From positions 1,302,001 through 1,366,000 of the forward strand of contig NZ_CP071383.1 in assembly GCF_017348915.1 (NCBI RefSeq): 64,000 bases of DNA, written 5' to 3'. Both the position numbers and the translations under genes were made by a program. The notes below the pieces were generated by a model, which was not told the DNA's origin, made no database searches, and worked only from the letters and a program-made list of their open reading frames with translations. Below, piece by piece: positions 8,597 through 18,935 of the stretch. How positions within the stretch are numbered: the stretch's first letter is position 1; every line of letters starts with the position of its first letter. The stretch comes from Leclercia pneumoniae. Lineage in GTDB: Bacteria > Pseudomonadota > Gammaproteobacteria > Enterobacterales > Enterobacteriaceae.

Positions 8597-10615
8597 ATGA
8601 GTAAACCGTTCAAACTGAATTCCGCTTTCCGTCCTTCTGGCGACCAGCCAGAAGCGATTCGCCGTTTGAAAGAGGGGCTGGAGGATGGTCTCGCGCATCA
8701 GACGTTGCTGGGGGTAACCGGCTCGGGTAAAACCTTTACCGTTGCCAACGTCATTGCCGACCTGCAACGTCCGACCATGGTGCTGGCGCCAAATAAAACC
8801 CTGGCGGCGCAGCTGTACGGCGAGATGAAAGAGTTCTTTCCTGAAAACGCCGTTGAGTATTTCGTCTCTTACTACGACTACTATCAGCCTGAGGCCTATG
8901 TCCCAAGTTCGGACACCTTTATCGAGAAAGATGCCTCGGTAAACGAACATATTGAGCAGATGCGACTCTCTGCCACCAAAGCGCTGCTTGAGCGTCGCGA
9001 TGTGGTGGTGGTGGCCTCGGTATCGGCGATTTACGGTCTGGGCGACCCGGATCTCTATCTGAAAATGATGCTGCACCTGACGGTGGGCATGATTATCGAT
9101 CAGCGCGCCATTTTGCGCCGTCTGGCCGAGCTGCAGTACACCCGCAACGATCAGGCCTTCCAGCGCGGTACGTTCCGCGTGCGCGGCGAGGTGATTGATA
9201 TCTTCCCCGCCGAGTCCGACGATATCGCCCTGCGCGTGGAACTGTTTGATGAAGAGGTAGAGCGGCTGTCGCTGTTCGACCCGCTTACCGGCCATGTGGA
9301 GTCGGTGATCCAGCGTTACACCATCTATCCAAAGACCCACTACGTGACCCCACGCGAGCGTATCGTACAGGCGATGGAAGAGATTAAAGTCGAGCTGGGC
9401 GATCGCCGTAAGGTGCTGCTTGCCAACAATAAATTGCTGGAAGAGCAGCGCCTGAGCCAGCGCACCCAGTTTGATCTGGAGATGATGAACGAGCTGGGCT
9501 ACTGCTCCGGCATCGAAAACTACTCCCGGTACCTCTCCGGGCGCGGGCCGGGCGAGGCGCCGCCGACCCTGTTTGACTACCTGCCGGCGGATGGCCTGCT
9601 GGTGGTGGATGAATCCCACGTAACCATTCCGCAAATCGGCGGCATGTATCGCGGTGACCGGGCGCGTAAAGAGACGCTGGTGGAGTATGGCTTCCGCCTG
9701 CCTTCCGCGCTGGACAACCGCCCAATGAAATTTGAAGAGTTCGAGGCACTGGCACCGCAAACCATCTACGTTTCAGCGACGCCGGGCAACTATGAGCTCG
9801 AAAAGTCGGGCGGCGACGTAGTGGATCAGGTTGTGCGTCCGACCGGTCTGCTTGATCCGATCATAGAGGTGCGCCCGGTGGCGACGCAGGTTGACGATCT
9901 GCTCTCTGAGATCCGCGCCCGGGCCTCTATCAACGAGCGCGTGCTGGTAACGACCCTCACCAAGCGCATGGCGGAAGATCTGACCGAATACCTGGAAGAG
10001 CATGGCGAAAAGGTGCGTTATCTGCACTCGGATATCGATACCGTCGAGCGTATGGAAATTATCCGCGACCTGCGTTTGGGCGAGTTTGATGTGCTGGTGG
10101 GCATCAACTTACTGCGAGAAGGGCTGGACATGCCTGAGGTGTCGCTGGTCGCGATTCTCGACGCTGATAAAGAGGGCTTCCTGCGCTCTGAGCGTTCACT
10201 GATTCAGACCATTGGCCGTGCCGCGCGTAACGTAAACGGTAAGGCGATTCTCTACGGCGATAAGATCACCCCGTCGATGGCGAAAGCGATTGGTGAGACC
10301 GAGCGTCGTCGTGAGAAGCAGCAACAATACAACGAAGAGCACGGCATCACGCCACAGGGTCTGAACAAGAAAGTGGTGGATATTCTGGCGCTGGGTCAGA
10401 ACATTGCCAAGACCAAAGCCAAAGGCCGCGGTAAAGCGCGCCCGGTCATAGTGGAAGACGATTCCGCGTTACTGACGCCAAAAGCGTTGCAGCAGAAAAT
10501 ACACGAACTGGAAGGCCAGATGATGGAGCATGCGCAGAACCTCGAGTTCGAAGAGGCGGCGCAGCTTCGCGATCAGCTGCATCAGTTGCGAGAGTTGTTT
10601 ATTGCGGCGTCGTGA
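8597..10615 (+). CDS. uvrB: Excinuclease ABC subunit B
   Basis: UvrB is the damage-verifying helicase of nucleotide excision repair; it is loaded by UvrA and positions UvrC for incision. The 672-residue protein has Walker A GVTGSGKT (39-46), the beta-hairpin region [10 protein letters not shown] that clamps DNA, DESH in helicase motif II, the C-terminal helicase motifs QTIGRAARN, and the UVR domain (about 630-665) that binds UvrC. The start at MSKPFKLN matches E. coli; a start 7 codons upstream lacks a ribosome site. SOS control is evident from the LexA box. Confidence 0.98.
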   Translation: MSKPFKLNSAFRPSGDQPEAIRRLKEGLEDGLAHQTLLGVTGSGKTFTVANVIADLQRPTMVLAPNKTLAAQLYGEMKEFFPENAVEYFVSYYDYYQPEAYVPSSDTFIEKDASVNEHIEQMRLSATKALLERRDVVVVASVSAIYGLGDPDLYLKMMLHLTVGMIIDQRAILRRLAELQYTRNDQAFQRGTFRVRGEVIDIFPAESDDIALRVELFDEEVERLSLFDPLTGHVESVIQRYTIYPKTHYVTPRERIVQAMEEIKVELGDRRKVLLANNKLLEEQRLSQRTQFDLEMMNELGYCSGIENYSRYLSGRGPGEAPPTLFDYLPADGLLVVDESHVTIPQIGGMYRGDRARKETLVEYGFRLPSALDNRPMKFEEFEALAPQTIYVSATPGNYELEKSGGDVVDQVVRPTGLLDPIIEVRPVATQVDDLLSEIRARASINERVLVTTLTKRMAEDLTEYLEEHGEKVRYLHSDIDTVERMEIIRDLRLGEFDVLVGINLLREGLDMPEVSLVAILDADKEGFLRSERSLIQTIGRAARNVNGKAILYGDKITPSMAKAIGETERRREKQQQYNEEHGITPQGLNKKVVDILALGQNIAKTKAKGRGKARPVIVEDDSALLTPKALQQKIHELEGQMMEHAQNLEFEEAAQLRDQLHQLRELFIAAS

Positions 10616-10623
10616 TTAATCTC

Positions 10624-10652
10624 GGTTCCCTCGCCCGAGAGGTGAGGGAACC
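10624..10652. terminator. Possible hairpin between uvrB and ybhK
   Basis: GGTTCCCTC and GAGGGAACC form a perfect 9-pair stem with an 11-base loop between the convergent ends of uvrB and ybhK. Neither strand has a proper T-run after it, so it may be a weak or Rho-assisted terminator or an mRNA-stabilising 3' structure. Confidence 0.45.
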
Positions 10653-10666
10653 GGTCAAAACGTCAT

Positions 10667-11575
10667 TCAGCCCAATGCCTGAATGGCGCTTTCCAGCGCG
10701 ACACGCAGCAGATGTCGATCGTGACGATATTTGATATCGCTGGCCTCCAGCGGCTCCTGGATCACCACGCGTCCCTCCATTCCTGAAGTATCCACTTTGG
10801 GCCCCACGACCACCGCATCGATAATTTTCTTACCGACCCGCTCCTCCATCAGCTGCAATTTGTTCGCCAGCGTTAAGCTGGCCGCGGCCGGGCTGAGTTC
10901 GCGCCCCAGGTTACCGATATAGACCACCGGTGCCGGTGTACGGCGTAGCGCCTGCGCCAGCTCGTTAATCAACAGCAGCGGCATCAGGCTGGTATAAAAG
11001 CTGCCGGGGCCAATCAGTATCAAATCTGCTTCGCCTATCGCTTCTACCGCTTCGCGGGTGGCAGGCACGCTTGGGTAGATCATCAGCTCTTTTGGCGCTA
11101 CGGTGAGCTGATCAATATTCACTTCGCCATAGACTTCGTGGCCGTCGGCATCAATAGCCATCAGATCGACCGGCAATTCGGACATCGGAATCAAAAACGC
11201 ATCCACTTTAAGCAGGTTGCGAATGAGATTGATCGCCTCCAGAGGCCTGACGCTGAGATGGTCCAGCGCCTTTAACATGAGATTTCCGAGGTTATGACCC
11301 GAAAGCTCGCCATTACCGCCAAAACGGTACTCAAACATGGCCGAGGCGACGCTGGGTTCGGTAATTAACTGGTTTAAGCAGTTACGCATGTCGCCCCAGG
11401 CGATCCCCCCTTCAGAGCGGCGAATTCGACCCGTTGAGCCCCCGTTATCAGTGGTAGTTACAATCCCTGTCAGGCGTGAGCCAAGAGATGACAGAGATGA
11501 CATCACTCGTCCCAGGCCGTGCCCTCCACCGAGGGCCACCACGCGATCGAGGTCGGCAAAAGTGCGGTTGCGCAT
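10667..11575 (-). CDS. ybhK: YbhK, YvcK/CofD-like family protein
   Basis: YbhK is a 302-residue cytoplasmic member of the YvcK (gluconeogenesis factor) group, related to CofD phospholactate transferases. The N-terminal [13 protein letters not shown] nucleotide-binding loop, TDNGGSTGR and the [16 protein letters not shown] segment are family hallmarks. In Gram-positives YvcK affects cell-wall growth and carbon flux; the enteric role is not established. The ATG at 11575 is chosen over that at 11581 because AAGGA lies 6 bases before it and would abut the other. The gene is divergent from moaA. Confidence 0.93.
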   Translation of the reverse strand: MRNRTFADLDRVVALGGGHGLGRVMSSLSSLGSRLTGIVTTTDNGGSTGRIRRSEGGIAWGDMRNCLNQLITEPSVASAMFEYRFGGNGELSGHNLGNLMLKALDHLSVRPLEAINLIRNLLKVDAFLIPMSELPVDLMAIDADGHEVYGEVNIDQLTVAPKELMIYPSVPATREAVEAIGEADLILIGPGSFYTSLMPLLLINELAQALRRTPAPVVYIGNLGRELSPAAASLTLANKLQLMEERVGKKIIDAVVVGPKVDTSGMEGRVVIQEPLEASDIKYRHDRHLLRVALESAIQALG

Positions 11576-11714
11576 AAACATTCCTTCAAATTACGAACCC
11601 GCTAACAGTAACCTAACTACCCCTAAAAGACGATGCCCGTCCGGAGGCAAAATGACGTACATCAATGCAAAAACAGGGTATTTGCGTATTCTGTTGCGAA
11701 AATAGACGATAAGC

Positions 11715-11740
11715 GCGTTATATATAAATTTATATAGCGA
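11715..11740. promoter_or_regulatory. ModE-binding site upstream of moaA
   Basis: GCGTTATATA, a 6-base spacer and TATATAGCGA match the ModE palindrome (CGNTATATA-N6/7-TATATANCG) with one asymmetric base. In E. coli molybdate-bound ModE activates moaABCDE from such a site, which fits its place about 100 bases before the Moco riboswitch. Confidence 0.85.
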
Positions 11741-11811
11741 AAGCGCGGGATGGCGAAATCCCCTTTAACGCGCTACTATCGGCTTAACCACGTTTTCATT
11801 ACTGAAAACAT

Positions 11812-11922
11812 ACACTCTAGCCTTAACGCCTGTGTCCACAATGATATGGCGTTCTGGCCGTGGCGGTTCCGCCACCAGGGTACAGAAAGAAATGACTGTG
11901 CCTCCCATATTTGGAAAGGTGT
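11812..11922 (+). promoter_or_regulatory. Moco RNA motif (molybdenum cofactor riboswitch)
   Basis: The moaA leader starts with ACACTCTAGCC and ends with TTTGGAAAGGTGT, as in the E. coli moaA Moco motif; ACAC can pair with the final GTGT. Internal landmarks GGCCGTGGCGG...CCGCCACCAGGG and CTGTGCCTCCCATA are also shared. The GGTGT ribosome site of moaA lies inside the closing stem, so cofactor binding is expected to hide it and lower translation. Confidence 0.88.
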
Positions 11923-11924
11923 AC

Positions 11925-12914
11925 ATGGCTTCACAACTTACCGATGCTTTCGCGCGTAAGTTTTATTACTTACGTTTGTCGATTACCGATGTGTGCAACT
12001 TTCGTTGCACCTATTGCCTGCCCGAGGGTTACAAACCGGGTAGAGTAACCAATAACGGCTTTCTCTCCGTGGATGAAGTGCGCCGCGTGACGCGCGCCTT
12101 TGCTGCAATGGGCACCGAAAAGGTTCGCCTTACGGGAGGAGAGCCCTCACTGCGCCGTGATTTTGTCGATATTATTGCCGCTGTGCGTGAAAACGACGCC
12201 ATTCGTCAGATTGCGGTCACAACCAACGGATACCGTCTTGCACGCGACGTCGCCCAGTGGCGCGATGCGGGCCTGACGGCAATTAACGTTAGCGTCGATA
12301 GCCTCGATGCCCGTCAGTTCCACGCCATCACCGGGCAGGACAAGTTTCAGCAGGTGATGGAGGGGATCGATGCCGCCTTTGAGGCAGGCTTCGACAAGGT
12401 TAAAGTCAACACCGTGCTCATGCGCGATGTGAATCATCATCAGCTCGACACCTTCCTGGCGTGGATCAAACCGCGTCGCATTCAGTTGCGTTTTATCGAA
12501 TTAATGGAGACCGGTGAAGGTAGCGAGCTGTTCCGCCGTCATCATATCTCTGGCATGGTGCTGCGCGATGCGCTACTCAAACGTGGCTGGATCCATCAGA
12601 TTCGTCAGCGCAGCGACGGCCCGGCACAAGTCTTTTGCCATCCTGATTACGAAGGCGAAATTGGGCTGATCATGCCTTATGAGAAAGATTTCTGTGCCAG
12701 TTGTAACCGCCTGCGCGTTTCGTCGGTGGGTAAACTGCACCTCTGTCTGTTTGGCGATGGCGGCGTGGATCTGCGCGATTTGCTTGCCGAGGATGCACAA
12801 CAGCAGGCGCTTGAAGCGCGTATCTCCGAGGCATTGACGCACAAAAAACAGACCCACTTCCTGCATCAGGGCAATACCGGAATCACCCAGAACCTCTCTT
12901 ATATTGGCGGTTAA
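11925..12914 (+). CDS. moaA: GTP 3',8-cyclase (molybdopterin synthesis)
   Basis: MoaA is a radical SAM enzyme that turns GTP into 3',8-cyclo-dihydro-GTP, the first step of molybdenum cofactor synthesis. Cys24, Cys28 and Cys31 (CNFRCTYC) bind the SAM cluster; the second cluster uses the C-terminal [18 protein letters not shown] cysteines. The protein ends in the catalytically needed Gly-Gly (YIGG). The 329-residue start at MASQLTDAF matches E. coli; the longer in-frame start would cover the riboswitch. First gene of moaABCDE, controlled by ModE and the leader RNA. Confidence 0.97.
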   Translation: MASQLTDAFARKFYYLRLSITDVCNFRCTYCLPEGYKPGRVTNNGFLSVDEVRRVTRAFAAMGTEKVRLTGGEPSLRRDFVDIIAAVRENDAIRQIAVTTNGYRLARDVAQWRDAGLTAINVSVDSLDARQFHAITGQDKFQQVMEGIDAAFEAGFDKVKVNTVLMRDVNHHQLDTFLAWIKPRRIQLRFIELMETGEGSELFRRHHISGMVLRDALLKRGWIHQIRQRSDGPAQVFCHPDYEGEIGLIMPYEKDFCASCNRLRVSSVGKLHLCLFGDGGVDLRDLLAEDAQQQALEARISEALTHKKQTHFLHQGNTGITQNLSYIGG

Positions 12915-12933
12915 GCGCATAAGGAAGCAGAAC

Positions 12934-13446
12934 ATGAGCCAGGTTAACGCCGAATTTATCCCGACGCGGATAGCCATTCTTACCGTCTCTGAACGCCGCG
13001 GCGAAGAGGATGACACCTCTGGTCACTGGCTGCGCGAGGCGGCGCATGATGCGGGCCATCAGATTGTCGATAAGGCCATTGTTAAAGAGAATCGCTACGC
13101 CATACGTGCGCAGGTCTCTCAGTGGATCGCCAGCGAAAATGTGCAGGTGGTACTGATCACCGGTGGCACCGGTTTTACGGCCGGGGACCAGGCACCGGAA
13201 GCGCTGCTCCCGCTCTTCGATCGCGAAGTCGAAGGTTTTGGCGAGGTGTTCCGTATGCTCTCCTTTGAAGAGATTGGCACCTCCACGCTGCAGTCGCGCG
13301 CAGTGGCTGGCATCGCCAATAACACCCTGATTTTTGCTATGCCGGGCTCCACGAAAGCCTGTCGTACCGCGTGGGAGAACATTATCGCTCCGCAGCTTGA
13401 TGCCCGTACGCGCCCGTGCAATTTCCATCCTCATCTTAAGAAGTAA
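12934..13446 (+). CDS. moaB: MoaB, molybdopterin-binding protein
   Basis: MoaB is a 170-residue MogA/MoaB-fold protein (ITGGTGFTAGDQ, SRAVAGIANNTLIFAMPGS). In E. coli it binds molybdopterin but MogA does the adenylylation, so its task is unclear. The start at MSQVNAEF, after AAGGAAGCAGAAC, gives the E. coli length. It lies 19 bases after moaA and 3 before moaC. Confidence 0.96.
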   Translation: MSQVNAEFIPTRIAILTVSERRGEEDDTSGHWLREAAHDAGHQIVDKAIVKENRYAIRAQVSQWIASENVQVVLITGGTGFTAGDQAPEALLPLFDREVEGFGEVFRMLSFEEIGTSTLQSRAVAGIANNTLIFAMPGSTKACRTAWENIIAPQLDARTRPCNFHPHLKK

Positions 13447-13449
13447 GCT

Positions 13450-13935
13450 ATGTCGCAACTGACCCATATTAACGCCGCGGGTGAAGCCCATATGGTGGAT
13501 GTCTCTGCCAAAGCGGAAACCGTACGCGAAGCGCGCGCAGAAGCCTTCGTCACCATGTTGCCAGAGACTCTGGCGATGATTATTGATGGCAGACACCACA
13601 AAGGCGACGTCTTTGCCACGGCGCGTATCGCAGGCATTCAGGCCGCTAAACGTACCTGGGAGTTGATTCCGCTCTGCCATCCGCTGATGTTAAGCAAAGT
13701 CGAAGTGAATCTGCAGGCCCAGCCGGAACAGAGCCGGGTGCGTATTGAGTCGCTGTGCCGTCTGACGGGTAAAACCGGCGTTGAGATGGAAGCCCTCACC
13801 GCCGCCTCGGTTGCGGCGCTGACCATCTATGACATGTGCAAAGCGGTCCAGAAAGATATGGTAATTGGCCCGGTGCGCCTGTTAGCGAAGAGCGGCGGTA
13901 AATCGGGGGATTTCAGGGTGGAAAGCAATGATTAA
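13450..13935 (+). CDS. moaC: Cyclic pyranopterin monophosphate synthase
   Basis: MoaC converts the MoaA product into cyclic pyranopterin monophosphate, finishing the first stage of molybdenum cofactor synthesis. The 161-residue length equals E. coli. [25 protein letters not shown] and [11 protein letters not shown] (with conserved Lys, His and Glu of the active site) are visible. Its end overlaps moaD by 8 bases. Confidence 0.97.
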   Translation: MSQLTHINAAGEAHMVDVSAKAETVREARAEAFVTMLPETLAMIIDGRHHKGDVFATARIAGIQAAKRTWELIPLCHPLMLSKVEVNLQAQPEQSRVRIESLCRLTGKTGVEMEALTAASVAALTIYDMCKAVQKDMVIGPVRLLAKSGGKSGDFRVESND

Positions 13936-14173
13936 AATTCTGTTTTTTGCGCAGGTGCGCGAGCTGGTTAATACCGACAGCCTGACGCTGGATGCCACCT
14001 TCGACGATGTTGAAGCGCTGCGTGCGCACCTGGCGGGGCAGGGTGACCGATGGGCACTGGCGCTGGAACCCGGCAAACTGCTGGCGGCGGTCAACCAGAC
14101 CCTCGTTGAGTTTAACCATCCCGTCCGTGCCGGTGACGAAGTCGCCTTTTTCCCACCGGTCACCGGAGGCTAA
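13928..14173 (+). CDS. moaD: Molybdopterin synthase small subunit
   Basis: MoaD is the ubiquitin-like sulfur carrier of molybdopterin synthase. The 81-residue protein ends in Gly-Gly (FFPPVTGG), which MoeB adenylates and which is then thiocarboxylated to donate sulfur to precursor Z. It overlaps moaC and is one base from the moaE start, matching the 2:2 complex with MoaE. Confidence 0.96.
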   Translation: MIKILFFAQVRELVNTDSLTLDATFDDVEALRAHLAGQGDRWALALEPGKLLAAVNQTLVEFNHPVRAGDEVAFFPPVTGG

Positions 14174-14174
14174 C

Positions 14175-14627
14175 ATGAGTGAAACCTGCATCCGCGTGCA
14201 GACCGCGCCCTTCAACGTAGGTGAAGAGTACCGCTGGCTGGCCGAGCGCGACGAAGACGGCGCGGTGGTGACCTTTACCGGTAAAGTGCGTAACCACAAC
14301 CTGGGCGACAGCGTTAAAGCGCTCACGCTGGAACACTACCCGGGGATGACTGAGAAAGCGCTGACGGAAATCGTTGCTGGTGCGCGCGAACGCTGGGCAT
14401 TAGGGCGTGTCACTGTCATCCATCGCATTGGTGAGATGTGGCCGGGCGAAGAGATTGTCTTTGTCGGCGTCACCAGCGTTCATCGCGGCAGCGCCTTCGA
14501 CGCGGGCGAGTTTATTATGGATTATTTGAAAACGCGCGCCCCCTTCTGGAAACGCGAAGCCACGCCGGAAGGTGAGCGCTGGGTCGAGTCCCGCGACAGC
14601 GATAAAGCCGCAGCCCATCGCTGGTAG
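14175..14627 (+). CDS. moaE: Molybdopterin synthase catalytic subunit
   Basis: MoaE with MoaD adds the two dithiolene sulfurs to cyclic pyranopterin monophosphate. The start at MSETCIRV gives the 150 residues of E. coli; a longer frame running back through moaD is rejected. FTGKVRNHNLG, HRIGEMWPGE and the KTRAPFWKRE segment with the active-site lysine are conserved. Last gene of the moa operon. Confidence 0.96.
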   Translation: MSETCIRVQTAPFNVGEEYRWLAERDEDGAVVTFTGKVRNHNLGDSVKALTLEHYPGMTEKALTEIVAGARERWALGRVTVIHRIGEMWPGEEIVFVGVTSVHRGSAFDAGEFIMDYLKTRAPFWKREATPEGERWVESRDSDKAAAHRW

Positions 14628-14683
14628 CCGGATTGCCGGGATGTGTTAGGCTTATGAGTATGTTTTCTTAACAGGAGTGAGTC

Positions 14684-15391
14684 ATGGATCGATTTCCGCG
14701 TTCCGATTCGATAGTTCAGCAGACCCGCAGCGGGCTGCAGACCTATATGGCGCAGGTGTACGGCTGGATGACGGTCGGGCTGCTGCTAACCGCGTTTATC
14801 GCCTGGTATGCGGCGAATACGCCTGAGTTGATGATGTTTATCTTCTCAAGCAAAGTCACCTTCTTTGGGCTGATCATTGCGCAACTGGGGCTGGTATTTG
14901 TGCTCTCAGGCCTGGTGCATAAGCTCAGCGCCGGGATGGCAACAACGCTATTTATGCTCTATTCGGCGCTGACGGGGCTCACGCTCTCCAGCATCTTCCT
15001 CGTCTATACCTACTCATCTATCGCCAGCACCTTTGTGGTGGCCGGTGGGATGTTTGGTGCCATGAGTCTGTATGGCTACACCACCAAACGTGACTTGAGC
15101 GGCTTCGGCAATATGCTGTTTATGGCGCTGATTGGTATCGTGTTGGCTTCGCTGGTGAACTTCTGGCTGAAGAGCGAGGCGTTGATGTGGGCGGTGACCT
15201 ATATCGGGGTGATTGTCTTTGTCGGGCTGACGGCTTACGACACTCAGAAGCTGAAAAACATCGGCGAGCAGATGGATGTGCGTGACAGTAGCAACCTGCG
15301 TAAATACGCCATTCTGGGGGCGTTGACCCTCTATCTGGACTTCATCAACCTGTTCCTGATGCTGCTGCGTATTTTCGGCAACCGCCGTTAA
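14684..15391 (+). CDS. ybhL: YbhL, Bax-inhibitor-1 family membrane protein
   Basis: YbhL is a seven-helix inner-membrane protein of the BI-1/YccA family. 235 residues compares with 234 in E. coli; hydrophobic segments fill the chain from about residue 25, and the C-terminal TAYDTQKLK...LDFINLFLMLLR pattern with conserved aspartates is the BI-1 signature for the proposed pH- or calcium-dependent leak. ATG follows ACAGGAGTGAGTC. The paralogue ybhM that follows in E. coli is missing here. Confidence 0.94.
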   Translation: MDRFPRSDSIVQQTRSGLQTYMAQVYGWMTVGLLLTAFIAWYAANTPELMMFIFSSKVTFFGLIIAQLGLVFVLSGLVHKLSAGMATTLFMLYSALTGLTLSSIFLVYTYSSIASTFVVAGGMFGAMSLYGYTTKRDLSGFGNMLFMALIGIVLASLVNFWLKSEALMWAVTYIGVIVFVGLTAYDTQKLKNIGEQMDVRDSSNLRKYAILGALTLYLDFINLFLMLLRIFGNRR

Positions 15392-15397
15392 CGCTCA

Positions 15398-15422
15398 GGC
15401 CCGGCGAACCCTTCGCCGGGCC
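15398..15422. terminator. Bidirectional hairpin between ybhL and ybhN
   Basis: GGCCCGGCGAA and TTCGCCGGGCC form a perfect 11-pair stem with a 3-base loop between convergent genes. T-runs are poor on both sides, but position and strength suggest a shared terminator. Confidence 0.6.
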
Positions 15423-15426
15423 ATTA

Positions 15427-16392
15427 TCACTGTTTCTGCATCGCCTCTTCGTTTTTCGCCCGCAGCTTCTTCGCCCGACCTTCCAGAATCAGATACCCCA
15501 CCGTCGCCAGCGCCAGCGGCAGGAAGTAATAGAGCACGCGGTACGCCAGCAGGGCGGCAATTATCTTGCCGTGCGAAACATGTTCCCCGGCCAGCAGGGC
15601 AATAAATACGGCCTCGAGCACCCCGATCCCGGCAGGAATATGGACGATGACCCCGGCGATGCTGCTCACCAGCAGAACCCCAAGCACGAAGAAGTAATTC
15701 ACATCTTCGCCGATCAGCATCCAGATGATGACTCCCATCGCCATCCAGTTTGCCGCCGAGATGGCCATCTGCGCCAGCGCAAACTTCCACGACGGCAGTA
15801 CCAGCTTCTGGCCCTTAATGGTCATATGACGGCGTTTAGCAAAGGCGCAGGCCCAGAGATAGAACGCAATCATCGCCAGCAGCACAATGCCAATAATCCG
15901 TAGCGTACCCTGGTCGATATACCAGTGGTCGGGCAGTTGCACCACGCCTGCGGTAAAGATCACCCCGCCCAGCAGGATATAGCCCAGCCAGTTGGTAGTG
16001 ATACTCAGCGAAAAGATGCGGGTGATGGTGCTACCGGGTAGGCCAAGACGGGAATAGAGGCGATAACGCATACCGATGCCGCCCACCCAGGTGCTCAGGG
16101 TCAGGTTAAAGGCATAGCAGATAAACGACACCAGCATCACCTGCCGCTTTGCCAGTTTGTGACCACAATAGGCCCGCCCCAGTAAGTCATAGCAGCCATA
16201 AATCAGGTAGCTCACTATCACAAGACCAAAAGCGCTCGCCAGGATCCACGGGTTATAGTCGCGGATAACTTTGCCCACGTCCTCCCAGTCCACTTTCTGC
16301 GCGTAAATCACCAGCAGCACCGCTACGGCGATGAAAAAGAGCCCGGTGAGAATTTTTTTGGCCACCCGCCAGCGGGAATGTTTTTTACTCAT
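15427..16392 (-). CDS. ybhN: YbhN, LPG-synthase-like integral membrane protein
   Basis: YbhN is a multi-helix inner-membrane protein of the UPF0104 family, related to the flippase part of lysylphosphatidylglycerol synthases but without the transferase domain. 321 residues, with STWVGGIGMRYRLYSRLGLP and the HIPAGIGVLEAVFIALL motif of the family. It is the last gene of ybhP-clsB-ybhN; its ATG overlaps the clsB stop by one base, which suggests a lipid-related role next to cardiolipin synthase. Function is not established. Confidence 0.94.
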   Translation of the reverse strand: MSKKHSRWRVAKKILTGLFFIAVAVLLVIYAQKVDWEDVGKVIRDYNPWILASAFGLVIVSYLIYGCYDLLGRAYCGHKLAKRQVMLVSFICYAFNLTLSTWVGGIGMRYRLYSRLGLPGSTITRIFSLSITTNWLGYILLGGVIFTAGVVQLPDHWYIDQGTLRIIGIVLLAMIAFYLWACAFAKRRHMTIKGQKLVLPSWKFALAQMAISAANWMAMGVIIWMLIGEDVNYFFVLGVLLVSSIAGVIVHIPAGIGVLEAVFIALLAGEHVSHGKIIAALLAYRVLYYFLPLALATVGYLILEGRAKKLRAKNEEAMQKQ

Positions 16393-17633
16393 CAGGGTTT
16401 CGCCCCCGTATTTTCAGCTTCGACACGATCCTGCGTCTCCATCTCGGGTTGCACTGGCGGGTCAACCTGCGCCAGCTTGGGCGTATGGGCGGGCAGCCAG
16501 CCAACCAGCGCCGGGAAATGACGCAGGAAGTGGAACACCACCACGCTTTTTGTCAGGTTCCACCAGGTGCGTTTCGGCACCATCGACTCATCCACGCGTA
16601 CGCAATCCTTTTCAATAATGGTGTTCAGGTTTTCACGCAACGTATGGTTAAACTCGCGATCGTGAATAATCAGGTTAGCCTCGAGATTCAGGGAGAGGCT
16701 AAGGGGGTCGAGATTACTGGAGCCCACGGTCGCCCAGTGATCGTCCATCACCGCCACTTTGCCATGCAGCGGACGGCGGCGGTATTCGTAGATCTGTACG
16801 CCGCCTTTCACCAGATAGTGATACAGCAGACGCGCGCCTACGGTGACAATCGGCATATCAGGCTCGCCCTGAACGATAAGCTTCACCCGAACCCCACGCC
16901 GTGCCGCGTTACGCATGGCGTGCAGTAGCCGATAGCCCGGGAAGAAATAGGCATTGGCAATGATCACTTCCCGACGGGCGTTAGCCAGCATCTTCAGATA
17001 GTGGCGCTCAATATCATCCCGGTGTTCTTCGTTGTCACGCCAGACGAACAGCGCCTGAGCCTCACCGGGTTTGGTGTTCTCTTCCGGGCGGTGGCGGCGC
17101 TTCCACCACCGGCGGGCGGCGGCGTTGCCGGGCAGGTTCTCCAGCTCAAACTGTAGGATGTCCTGCACCACTGGGCCTTCCACCTCTATCGCGTAATCCT
17201 GCTTGGCTTCCGGGCCGTAGTCCGACATATGTTCATCGGAGTAGTTAATGCCGCCGACAAAGGCGATGCGGTCATCAATGACCACAATTTTGCGGTGCAT
17301 ACGGCGAAAGACGTTGGTACGCATGCCCAGCAGGGGAGGGCGTGGATCGTAATATCGGAACACCACGCCGGCCGCGGTCAGCTCACCGACAAAATCATCG
17401 CTTAAATCGGGTGAGCCGTAGCCGTCCAGCAGGACTTCAATCTGTACACCGCGCTGAGCCGCACCGAGCACTGCAGCATGCAGCTGGCGGCCTACGCCAT
17501 CTTCAAACCAGATAAAGGTTTCGAGAATAACTCTGCGTTCCGCTTTGCCAATGGCGGCAAAAACGGCGGGATAAAAGTTATCTCCGTTTTCCAGAAGCCG
17601 TATCCGGTTACCCTCTTGCCATGAGCATTTCAT
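16392..17633 (-). CDS. clsB: Cardiolipin synthase B
   Basis: ClsB is a phospholipase-D-type enzyme that makes cardiolipin or phosphatidylglycerol by transferring phosphatidyl groups at the inner membrane. Two HKD motifs are intact: HRKIVVIDD beginning at His113 and HGKVAVMDD in the C-terminal half. The 413-residue length equals E. coli. Its start overlaps the ybhP stop by ATGA and its stop overlaps ybhN, so all three genes are co-translated; full activity in E. coli depends on the neighbour ybhP or is raised by it. Confidence 0.97.
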   Translation of the reverse strand: MKCSWQEGNRIRLLENGDNFYPAVFAAIGKAERRVILETFIWFEDGVGRQLHAAVLGAAQRGVQIEVLLDGYGSPDLSDDFVGELTAAGVVFRYYDPRPPLLGMRTNVFRRMHRKIVVIDDRIAFVGGINYSDEHMSDYGPEAKQDYAIEVEGPVVQDILQFELENLPGNAAARRWWKRRHRPEENTKPGEAQALFVWRDNEEHRDDIERHYLKMLANARREVIIANAYFFPGYRLLHAMRNAARRGVRVKLIVQGEPDMPIVTVGARLLYHYLVKGGVQIYEYRRRPLHGKVAVMDDHWATVGSSNLDPLSLSLNLEANLIIHDREFNHTLRENLNTIIEKDCVRVDESMVPKRTWWNLTKSVVVFHFLRHFPALVGWLPAHTPKLAQVDPPVQPEMETQDRVEAENTGAKP

Positions 17634-18391
17634 AAGTGGATCTCCGCACTCAAAGGGGCATGGTCGGACAGGTGACGCCAGTTTCTCAGCGCCAGCGCGG
17701 TAGGGGCGCTGGCATGGGCATTTTTCACATAAATACGGTCGAGACGCAGCAGCGGAAAGCTAACGGGAAAAGTGCGTGCCGGTCGACCGTGGGCGCGGGT
17801 AAAAATCTCATCTAATCCCGCTCGGGCTTTCAACGGATGGTTAGCCCGCTGGCGCCAGTCATTAAAATCCCCGGCCACCACCACCGGATCGCCCTCCGGC
17901 AGGCCATTGACCCAGGTGGACATCATATCCAGCTGCGCCCGGCGGTGCGCCTCTCGTAGCCCCAGATGGACAGAGGCCACGTGCAGGGGGGCGTCGAATT
18001 CCGGCAGGGCGATACGGCAATAGAGCAGCCCGCGCTTTTCGCTCTCGCCCACCGAAACGTCATGGTTTTCGTAATGTTCAATAGGATAGCGTGAAAGCAC
18101 CGCATTGCCATGGTGCCCTTCGGGGTAGACCGCGTTGCGCCCGTAGGCATAGTCGCTCCACATGGTATCGGCAAGAAACTCATAGTGGCTGGTATCGGGC
18201 CAGTTCTCCACGTGCAGCGGATGCACTTCGTGCGCCCCCATCACCTCCTGCAGGCAGACGATATCCGCGCTGACGGTGCGAACCGCGTCGCGTAGCTCCG
18301 GCAAAATAAAGCGGCGGTTAAATGCCGTAAAGCCTTTATGGATGTTGATCGTCAACACTTTTAGCGAAAAATGGCGGCTTTGTTGGCTCAT
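17630..18391 (-). CDS. ybhP: YbhP, endonuclease/exonuclease/phosphatase family protein
   Basis: YbhP has the DNase-I-like fold: INIHKG near the N-terminus, LQEV, the SVHLGL segment, AGDFND and the terminal SDHAPL motif give the metal site and catalytic His and Asp residues. 253 residues equals E. coli. No signal peptide is seen. It leads the operon with clsB and ybhN, so a phosphoester substrate linked to phospholipids is an inference from context. Confidence 0.94.
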   Translation of the reverse strand: MSQQSRHFSLKVLTINIHKGFTAFNRRFILPELRDAVRTVSADIVCLQEVMGAHEVHPLHVENWPDTSHYEFLADTMWSDYAYGRNAVYPEGHHGNAVLSRYPIEHYENHDVSVGESEKRGLLYCRIALPEFDAPLHVASVHLGLREAHRRAQLDMMSTWVNGLPEGDPVVVAGDFNDWRQRANHPLKARAGLDEIFTRAHGRPARTFPVSFPLLRLDRIYVKNAHASAPTALALRNWRHLSDHAPLSAEIHL

Positions 18392-18524
18392 AAGCTCCCT
18401 CCGGCGTTACTATCCTGATGAAAATAAAGTGTAGTCGTCGTCACAAAAAGATGCTGGGTTACGGAATTTTCCGTAAAGTGCGGTAGTCTGAAGAAGCAGA
18501 GAAAAATCCTCCAGGAGAGAAGCC

Positions 18525-18935
18525 ATGAAGTGGCAACAACGCATTCGCGTCGCAACCGGCCTGAGTTGCTGGCAGATTATGTTGCATTTAGCGGTTGTCG
18601 CTGTGCTGGTGCTGGCGTGGACCAGCGGAGCGCTGGTGCGCGTTGGGTTAGGTTTATGCGTGCTGTACGGGGTGACCGTCCTGCTGATGCTCTTTTTACA
18701 GCGTCACCATGAGCAACGCTGGCGTGAAGTGGCAGATGTGCTTGAAGAGCTGACCACCACCTGGTACTTCGGCGCAGCCATGATTGTGCTGTGGCTGCTG
18801 TCACGCGTGCTGCAGAACAATATATTACTGGCTCTGGCAGGCCTGGCCATCCTCGCCGGGCCGGCAGTGGTGTCACTGCTGACCCGGGAGAAAAAGCTAC
18901 GCGATATTGCGTCTAAACATCGCGTAGGCCACTGA
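18525..18935 (+). CDS. ybhQ: YbhQ inner-membrane protein
   Basis: YbhQ is a 136-residue inner-membrane protein of unknown function with about four hydrophobic segments (near 20-35, 40-55, 80-95 and 97-115) and a basic C-terminus. The length equals E. coli. ATG follows CCAGGAGAGAAGCC. It is divergent from ybhP, and its last 39 bases overlap the opposite-strand end of ybhR. Confidence 0.93.
   Translation: MKWQQRIRVATGLSCWQIMLHLAVVAVLVLAWTSGALVRVGLGLCVLYGVTVLLMLFLQRHHEQRWREVADVLEELTTTWYFGAAMIVLWLLSRVLQNNILLALAGLAILAGPAVVSLLTREKKLRDIASKHRVGH

Noticed and set aside
8594..9760. A 388-residue open frame antisense to uvrB
   Set aside because: Shadow of a highly conserved coding gene with third-position GC bias; no start context.
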